Source of the DNA: Trichostrongylus colubriformis
Taxonomy: Eukaryota > Nematoda > Chromadorea > Rhabditida > Trichostrongylidae
Reading direction: 5' to 3'
Assembly (NCBI GenBank): GCA_963978905.1
Contig: OZ022259.1
Span: 26,510,068 to 26,574,067, forward strand
DNA: 64,000 bases
In this document: positions 57,801-64,000 of the stretch, piece after piece
How positions within the stretch are numbered: position 1 is the first letter of the stretch
Layout: every line of letters begins with the position of its first letter
Notes under the pieces: model-generated
The model's input: the letters and a program-made list of their open reading frames with translations, nothing else
Database searches by the model: none
What the model was told of the DNA's origin: nothing
Translations under genes and position numbers: made by a program

Positions 57801-60800
57801 GTATGAGCTAATGCCTTAAAAAATTGACAGAGGATGAGGACATGTGATGATTAGAAACTTAGAGTAAAATCTGGGAAACTCGAAGACATGAATTCGTCGC
57901 CCTACCTCTTTCGCTGCTGTGTTTTCGCTGAACAATTTTGAGACTCCAATCCGCATATGGTTGAGAAGTTCATGGTCAGGAAGAACGTCATTCTGGTTGA
58001 CCTGAAGCTAGCATAAAATAGAAGAAAGTAACCCCTATAGCAGCTAATCAATACCGCTTGTTCAACAATTTGAACATTGTGTGAGACATACACAGTGAAA
58101 GAGGTACATACACCTGAGTAATTCTTAAGGATCTTTGTGGGATCACTCTGCACAACAGGCGTATATTTTTGCATAAGTCTCAAATGAGGGAGAAAAGGCT
58201 TGCTTTCCCTTTCTTGGCTTAGGTAAAAATAGCGTCCATAGTGGGATGCCACCCCTCTCTCTCATTGCCATAGCACCATAAAATTCAATGCGAGAAGTAC
58301 CATAAAACGACGAAAAAGTAAATGGAGAACTTGTACGCTTACAATATCAGCAATGTTGTACTCGCGAATGATGTTATATATAGCATCCTTGAAGTGTTTG
58401 ATCTTCGGACCACACTCGTCCAAATGCGCATTGAGAGCACTTGTTGCTTGGCTTGAGCTGTCCTCTAACTGTTGGTTCTCTTCCTGGAGATGAACAACAC
58501 TAAGTCCTATTCAAAATAATACATTCAAATGAACCAAACAGGAAGTTTTCACCATCACGATTTCAAGCTCCTTCTTCAACTTTTCATACTCGGCATTTCG
58601 CACCTCCAGTTGGACGGCGATGTCTTCGATAGCAGAAATCATCTAAATGCACTAGTATTCTAGAAGACGAAAGCGAAAAGAAATCGAATGTAGAAAAAAC
58701 TGTCCCACTCACTTCTTTGGTCTCATTTTGTTTGTCATCACTTTCCTTCTGGATGCGAACGAGCTCTTCGCGTAACGTTTCCTCATTCTCTCGCATCGCT
58801 TGAATCGATTCGTCTTGCAACAGGACCTGAACAGAAAAATTGTTCTCGCGGGCAGGCCAGAAGCGTCAAGGAAATTCAGTGATGTTAAGATTCCTGCTCT
58901 TCAGTTCTGCACTCAATTTCTGATTGAAATTAGATAAATCACGGGATGTCATTAATGAAAAGATCGTTCACTTGAGCCTTCAGCTTCTCGTGTTCTTGGC
59001 TGACACGTTGAATCTCGTCGTCCTTCTCATCGAGTTGCTGATAAAGTTTTACTCGCTCTTCCTCATACCTTGAAGGTATATAATATGAAAAATTACAGCA
59101 ACCAGCAACGGCACACAAACTTTTTCTTTTCTTCATCGGTGATCGGGCCCGTAACGGAGGTGAGCATCGGTGGTGCTGGGGCGATCATTGACCTTTCCAT
59201 TGATGGCGTTGTCGAGTCCGTAGGTGCTGAAAACGTTTCACAGTGAGAAATTTGATTCAACGAAGCAAATAAAGAACAAAGAAGCAGTGTTTACTTACTA
59301 TCAGATACAGCCAAAAGCCCAGCAGTGTCATTGAGATTGATCCAGTCAGCCTCACTGACACGCTCGCCCCCACGCCATCGTGTCATTTCCAAGTTGAGAG
59401 CTTGAAGAACTGTGGACAGACGAGTAACCTGAGATCACTTCATTACTGACACTTCAACATTTTTCCAGGAAGTGGACTCACTTTATCCCTTTCCTTCTCA
59501 TAACGCCGTTTCCATTCCTCAGCAGTGAGTTCTTCATTGATTTGTACGACATTCTTAATCGTCTTAGCTCTTAAAAAAAGAGACATAGGGAAGATGGAAG
59601 ATTCGCAAGCATAACAGAATTTTTCGTGAAGCAAGCAGTGAAACAACAATGATCCTGGCAACTCGTTTTTGTCACTCACCGCTGACCAAACATTAGGGTT
59701 GATTTAGTTTCGGCCTCATTGAAGTGAGAAGGAGATGCGCAAATGATGACAGTTGTTCGAGAATTGCCACCTAAGGATTCTTGAAGAATTCTTGTCAGTT
59801 TTGAGTCTCGGTATGGCACATGAGATTTCTAAAATGGAGGAACGCATAATGGGCTTGAATTATGTAAAGCTAATAAAAATAAACCGTAGAGAACGGCACG
59901 TGTATCAGATACATTCTTACCGTTCCTTCAGCTAATGCAGAAATGACGATACCAAGAGCTGTGAGAGATTTGTTAATATTTTTCGCTTCTTCTAATACTG
60001 TTCCTTGAGCACCGGTTTTACTGACCTTAACGGTTGTACCATGTACAAGATTTACATCGCAAATGTTATAAACTGAACCAACCTTCTCAGACCCTGCTAA
60101 ATCTACCAAATACAGTTTACCAGCGAGCTGCTTCTTTGTTGCTTGATGCTCCTGCTTTACTGTTATTAAGAAAACAGAGTGAGAACGAGACGAGTGTTCA
60201 TTCATGTCTGAAAGTGCATGGCATCTAAAAACGAAGAGAAACCAAAACGATGCTGTAAACAGATAGACCCGCCGTGACTTACTAGTAACAGCAACCATTC
60301 GATTGCTTTTTCCGTCTTCAATAGTTTGTAACACTTCATCGGGACTTCCTACAAACCGCTCAGTGGCTCCTTTCACATAGGGTACGCGATTCTTGTCTTC
60401 GTGAATCGAAAGGTTCACTTTTTCAGCTGAAACCAATTCTTTACAGATTGTGAATCCTCACAACTGTAAATACAATACACTGCATTATTACGAGCAAAAA
60501 TTCAAAAAAAAGAACGAGAAAACTCACGATCTAACAAGTCTCGAATCTTTTCATTGTAAATTTCGAAGTATGAAACTTTAATGTGAAACTCTAATTCGGT
60601 GTCCATAGTGTAGATGTGATTGAATATATCTTGTACTATCCGTGGAATGATACCCTGCATTACTTGATCACCGATTACACCCTGAAACAGTTAAAGTGAT
60701 CGTAGGTTCATATTACGGCTATCGATCAACACATACCTCCATAGTGTGGGTTTTACCAGAAGACGTCTGACCATAGGCAAATACCGTACCATTGTAACCG

Positions 60801-60898
60801 GACAGAACATCTTGGACGATGTGATAAGCTGCACCCATATAGACTTGCTCTTGTGTTGTATTCGGCTTGAAGACTTTATCGTAGACAAACACTTTTCC
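51887..60898 (-). CDS. unc-116: Kinesin-1 heavy chain, 5' exon outside or beyond the window
   Basis: Plus-end-directed microtubule motor that carries axonal and cytoplasmic cargo. Eighteen exons give 786 continuous codons to a TAG stop, with all phases agreeing. The order is motor head, neck, coiled-coil stalk, and tail with the regulatory Q-I-V-K-P-I-R-P-G motif. Compared with C. elegans UNC-116 (about 815 residues) only the N-terminal 40-50 residues, up to the strand before G-K-V-F-V-Y-D-K, are missing. They must lie further right: I found no match between 60899 and the window edge. Nearly all introns are short except the 4.8-kb one at 53102-57905. No lesion was seen, so the gene is taken as functional. 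Confidence 0.95.
53145..54155. mobile_element. Mariner-type element in the kinesin intron
   Basis: Inverted ends of about 30 bp share TCCATAAGTAGTG and run into T-rich sequence; TA flanks both ends. The 1-kb interior has no readable transposase, so it is non-autonomous or decayed. It begins 44 bases upstream, in gene direction, of the exon at 53101. Confidence 0.7.
54183..55230. mobile_element. Foldback element, copy 2 (complete)
   Basis: Begins TATTGGTTGAGGAATGAG and ends with the near complement CTCAAACCAATA; arms fold back on each other about a centre near 54720. Homologous to 9381-10572. TA at both borders suggests a Tc1/mariner-mobilised element. Confidence 0.75.
55231..56067. other. 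Kinesin intron, repeat-containing
   Basis: 55650-55790 is the inverted copy of the segment at 22830, 38990 and 57560. Nothing else recognised. Confidence 0.5.
56068..56145 (-). pseudogene. tRNA-like repeat, inverted copy
   Basis: Reads on the minus strand like the three direct copies to its right, with the anticodon arm interrupted by a few bases. It shares flanking sequence with them. Confidence 0.5.
56283..56352 (+). pseudogene. tRNA-like repeat, direct copy 1
   Basis: A-box-like CAGTGTAATGG and B-box-like GGTTTCGAATACC. The anticodon loop reads GCGGAAA with C instead of T at position 33. The acceptor 5' strand is decayed. Confidence 0.55.
56571..56644 (+). pseudogene. tRNA-like repeat, direct copy 2
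   Basis: Terminal GGTCTCG and CGAGACC pair over seven bases. Anticodon stem TATGC/GCATA is intact, loop GCGGAAA has C33, and there is one extra base before the acceptor 3' strand. Confidence 0.6.
56862..56935 (+). pseudogene. tRNA-like repeat, direct copy 3, GGA anticodon
   Basis: The loop reads CTGGAAA with T33, so the anticodon would be GGA (serine). No long serine-type variable arm is present, the T stem is poorly paired and the acceptor has one mismatch. The three direct copies repeat every 288-291 bp. Confidence 0.6.
56936..57905. other. Kinesin intron, right part
   Basis: 57560-57720 repeats the dispersed segment seen at 22830-22990 and 38990-39150. No gene seen. Confidence 0.5.
59680..60898 (-). 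other. unc-116: Kinesin motor-head exons
   Basis: Exons in coding order: 60737-60898, 60528-60681, 60283-60426, 60083-60207, 59921-60025, 59680-59828. The first holds the P loop (G-Q-T-S-S-G-K-T). The fourth holds switch I (N-E-H-S-S-R-S-H) and switch II (L-V-D-L-A-G-S-E-K). The fifth carries [10 protein letters not shown] of helix alpha 4. The last contains [10 protein letters not shown], a tubulin-facing segment. All ATP- and tubulin-contact motifs visible here are intact. Confidence 0.93.
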
Positions 60899-61560
60899 CT
60901 TAAAAAACATATTTTACTTCAATATTTTCGGTTTCGAATCCTTATTTACAACTCCTTAGGTGTTTACTGAAGTAACCGAAGTAGTCACACAAAAACATGG
61001 ATGAGAGCACAAGTTTCGCGCGCAGTTGCTATACAAGTGATTTGGAGGAGTTCAAACGGATCATTAACATATTATTCCAGTCTTAAGAGCCAAGAACACA
61101 GATTCATAAAGAATCGATGGTGTGAGCGTCAAACGGTCTTCTTCCGATTAGCGCTGCCTCACTTCGCTCCAATCGTATAACCTCTGACAATTTTTTTCGG
61201 AAGTGCCGTGCTCTATCCACAACTGAAGGCCTTGCAATCGATCATATTGAGCTTGTAACAGAAATCCTCGAAAAAGGTTGGTATTTTGATTGAATTCTAC
61301 CGAGAATCGTACTTTGGTGTTTGACACAGAAGCTCAATCCACCATCATCTGCCACCACATCGAACGATTGGTTGATTGACTGCTTCTCTACCCCTAGCTT
61401 GATGCCATTTTGCCATTTTTTGGGGGAGTGGGAGAAGAACAAAAGGTCGAACTGCGTATAAGTTCCAGTAGATTTTCAGCCAATTTATGTGTTTGAAAAA
61501 TGGCTCCACGAATTCTGATGAAGTTACATTTGTTCGGATGCGGTGTAGTAATTGAATCAA
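60899..61560. other. Kinesin intron or upstream region
   Basis: Searched on the minus strand for the missing kinesin N-terminal exon and none was found. The sequence appears unique. Confidence 0.5.
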
Positions 61561-61931
61561 ATATTTTTCCCCATTTTAGAACAGAGTCGTGCACTGGCAG
61601 TGAGTGGCGGCGCTCACGTGGCTCTCTCGTCCTCGACTGTATTCAACCTCGCCTGCTGTGTATTCTACTGTTATCTTCTACTTACCCATTCTGCTGCCGT
61701 CCTAGTGGCTGGGGCTTTTGTTTATCGCTGAATAGCCACCAGATCAGGTCAATTTTTCCAGTTCTTTCAATTTTTCTTGAGCATCGTCATCTTGTCACCC
61801 ATCGATCGTCTGGGTGATCATCGATTGTCATCATTGGTCAAAATTGCTAGGCTCCCTGTGGCAGGAGCTGCCTTTTGCTTATTTTTTTTCGCCACTTTAT
61901 AAGGTCAAACTTCCTTTGTTGTCACTCGCTG

Positions 61932-62759
61932 ATGGATACTCCTGCGGCTTCCACCATTCAGGGAACCAAGCGACCCCGGACGAACTTTGATGCCTCTCCA
62001 TCGATTCAGACTGATGATCACGGTTTGCAAGACGCGATCAATTTACTGTCATCGGACCCCTCAGTGCCTGCACATTTGAAGACGATTATTGGGCACATAC
62101 TCGACAGCGTAATGAGAAAAGACCGTGAGTTAGAAATGTTGAGAAAGAGAGACTCAGAGCTCGTAATTGAGAATGATAAGTTGAAAGAAGAAATTAGAAT
62201 GCTCAAATCCAGTCTAGCCCTGTCTTCCACCAATATCTCTCAGTCTGTTAATCGATTGCCAGTTAATCAGCTTACTCCTTGCGAAGAGTCTGAGCGTAAT
62301 AGATCCGTAGTTGTCAGTGGTATTGTTGAATGTGCCGATAACAATGTCGTCAATCGTATGAATTATGATGTAGATTGTGTTAAAAAGCTCTTTTGTTATC
62401 TCGATATCGAATGTATGCCATTGACTTGTTATAGAATGGGCCGTCCACGTAATGGCTTTCCTCGTTTGCTCAAGATCGTGTTGCCATCTAGTAAATTCCA
62501 AACGCTCTTATTGAAGCGTGCACCTAGGCTTCGCAACTTCCCAGTGAGGGGCGTCTATGTTCGCCCGTCACTAACTAAAGAAGAGCGAATCCTACGTCGC
62601 GCCAATCGGGCCTCGTCGCCTCAAAATGCACCTCAACCACAACATTCTTCGCCTCATCCTGAGGTGCATCCTAACAATATCTCTCTTCGTAGTTCATCTG
62701 CCCACAATGTTTCGCCTGTTATTTATGCTACCTCACTATTGCCATCGGGAAACGCCTAG
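61932..62759 (+). CDS. LINE ORF1 protein (coiled coil plus RRM-like region)
   Basis: A 275-residue frame from the second ATG (61932); an in-frame ATG at 61875 would add 19 hydrophobic residues and is less likely. Residues about 60-100 form a charged coiled coil (M-R-K-D-R-E-L-E-M-L). After it comes R-S-V-V-V-S-G-I-V-E and, about 55 residues on, a basic block ending V-Y-V-R-P-S-L-T-K-E-E-R, as in RNA-binding ORF1 proteins of nematode LINEs. The C-terminus is rich in H, P and S. It probably binds element RNA in the cytoplasmic particle. Confidence 0.75.
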   Translation: MDTPAASTIQGTKRPRTNFDASPSIQTDDHGLQDAINLLSSDPSVPAHLKTIIGHILDSVMRKDRELEMLRKRDSELVIENDKLKEEIRMLKSSLALSSTNISQSVNRLPVNQLTPCEESERNRSVVVSGIVECADNNVVNRMNYDVDCVKKLFCYLDIECMPLTCYRMGRPRNGFPRLLKIVLPSSKFQTLLLKRAPRLRNFPVRGVYVRPSLTKEERILRRANRASSPQNAPQPQHSSPHPEVHPNNISLRSSSAHNVSPVIYATSLLPSGNA

Positions 62760-64000
62760 AGTATCTCCGGAGAGAAGACTGTCGGCTTTCTGATTCACGG
62801 ATCTCTTTTACTTTAGCTAATGTTAGGTCCCTCCTGAAAAATGCGGACGCCTTTAGGTTTCATCTTATTGCAACTTCCTGCTCAATTGCCGCTATTACTG
62901 AAACCTGGCTAAAACAATCTAATGATATCTCCCCTCTTCTGGGTGACATTTGCAACTTCTACGATGTCATCAGATGTGACCGTAAACGAAAAAAGGGCGG
63001 AGGAGTCGCGGTATTGTTGCGTAAGGAAATCCATCACACTGTTGTTTTCAGCGAATCTGTTAACAGTGGTTATGAGATTCTTGCATGTGATATATTTCCT
63101 ACCAAGTCTTCCTCTTTTCGGCTAACAACTGTCTATAGGGCTCCAGCCTGCCCCACAAAACTATCTAGTTGTTTGCTCAAATGTATTGGTGATTTGTCTA
63201 TATGTGACCACCCGTCTATTCTGGTTGGTGATTTTAACCTCCCGGACATTGACTGGGCGCGTGGCCTTTGTCTTACAACAATATCCAGGTCTTTTCTAGA
63301 AATGTGTAGAACCTACAGCTACTGTCAATTAGTTCGTCAGCCTACTCGCCAGGATAATATCCTCGATCTCATCCTCAGTAATGATGGTTCTACCGTGTCG
63401 GACATACGCGTACACCCTCCCATTGGGAGCAGTGACCACCATTGCGTAAGCGCTGTGATTCGAGGGCACATAGTCTATCGTCCACCTAAGCTTGGTCTCG
63501 ATCTTAAGAGGACTGACTTCAAATCCGTTTGCTCTTTCTTGAATGATATTGATTGGATTGGCTCTTTCAGTTCCGTGGACTCTGTTGATGGGAAATATGA
63601 AATGTTCCTTCATATCATAAACCAGTCGTTGGAGCTTTTCACCCCTCTCCGCAAAATTTCTTCCACAAAACTAATGCTACCCCACTATCTCGTTTCCTTA
63701 GACCAATATCGCGCCCAACTTTGGAGAACGGCCGTTTTCCGCAACAGGTGTGACGACTGGGTACGATACAGAACATGTAATTCTAAGTTTCTCAAGCTTT
63801 TAAACAAATACAATGCCTCAGTAGAAAAGAAAGTTTTGGAATCAAAAAAGCCATCCTGCTTTTACAAACTTGTGAATTCCAAACTCAAGGATAAATCCCG
63901 CATACAACCTTTACTTCACGACACAGGGACGGCCTTCACAGATCAAGACAAAGCTGAAGTTTTTGCAAACCATTTCGCTAGCGTATATTCCCACCCACAT
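62690..64000 (+). CDS. LINE ORF2, endonuclease domain and start of reverse transcriptase region (partial)
   Basis: Frame 2 is open from the end of ORF1 to the window edge and overlaps ORF1 by several dozen bases. Motifs in order: A-N-V-R-S-L-L-K-N, I-T-E-T-W-L (catalytic E), V-G-D-F-N-L-P-D-I-D-W, L-D-L-I-L-S-N and S-S-D-H-H, which together identify an apurinic/apyrimidinic-type endonuclease that nicks target DNA. The stretch after about 63500 is the linker leading to the reverse transcriptase. No stop or frameshift seen, so the element may be young. No start codon could be fixed. Confidence 0.85.

Larger units (their letters stand above)
52174..59569 (-). other. unc-116: Kinesin neck and stalk exons
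   Basis: Exons: 59482-59569, 59299-59428, 59121-59226, 58972-59068, 58713-58826, 58553-58642, 58343-58483, 57906-58001, 52955-53101, 52594-52761, 52174-52323. They begin with the neck linker (A-K-T-I-K-N-V-V) and continue as heptad-rich coiled coil. The donor at 58547-58552 could be shifted by two codons; either choice keeps frame. The final exon (51887-52081) holds the tail. Confidence 0.9.
61560..64000 (+). mobile_element. CR1-like LINE, 5' part, cut by the window end
   Basis: An apparently intact ORF1 is followed by an overlapping ORF2 with an apurinic endonuclease domain, the CR1-clade order. The left limit is a guess: no target duplication can be seen because the 3' end is outside. Confidence 0.75.

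Noticed and set aside
1..64000. Spliced-leader RNA or 5S rRNA genes
   Set aside because: The SL1 sequence was looked for by eye on both strands and not seen; no 5S-like internal control region was noticed.

Overview
The window looks like nuclear DNA of a clade V nematode, probably a strongylid parasite of the hookworm type. This is inference from three things: a kinesin-1 heavy chain very close to C. elegans UNC-116, a secreted cysteine-rich EB/lustrin-type protein gene, and long introns packed with foldback elements, mariner remnants and a CR1-like LINE. Genes have short exons, GT-AG (once GC-AG) introns and multi-kilobase introns. No bacterial or organellar features were seen.

Layout. 1-8342: a tandem array of 48 tRNA-Gln(CUG) genes, all on the minus strand, one per unit of about 172 bp; the array runs off the left edge. 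10986-12626: a decayed relic of the same array. 13042-36777 (minus): one secreted, cysteine-rich multi-exon gene, whose introns hold TTAA-ended elements, foldbacks and dispersed repeats. One of its EB exons is split by a 231-bp inverted-repeat element with a 9-bp target duplication. 36778-45367: repeats only. 45368-49031 (minus): the two-exon gene for mitochondrial ATP synthase subunit epsilon, with a GC-AG intron of about 3.5 kb. 50270-51460: a dispersed repeat and a dead mariner transposase. 51887-60898 (minus): kinesin-1 heavy chain, 18 exons, lacking only the first 40-50 codons; its 4.8-kb intron carries a mariner-type element, a 1-kb foldback and tRNA-like repeats. 61560-64000 (plus): the 5' part of a CR1-like LINE, cut by the window end.

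The three protein genes share no pathway: one is secreted, one is a mitochondrial ATP synthase subunit and one is a microtubule motor. The unusual parts are the tRNA-Gln array, which mixes well-paired genes with genes carrying an acceptor-stem mismatch and differing terminators, its mutated relic with changed anticodons, and the element-damaged exons of the cysteine-rich gene. Exon limits were set by reading frame, splice consensus and family homology by eye; a few coordinates may be off by one base.
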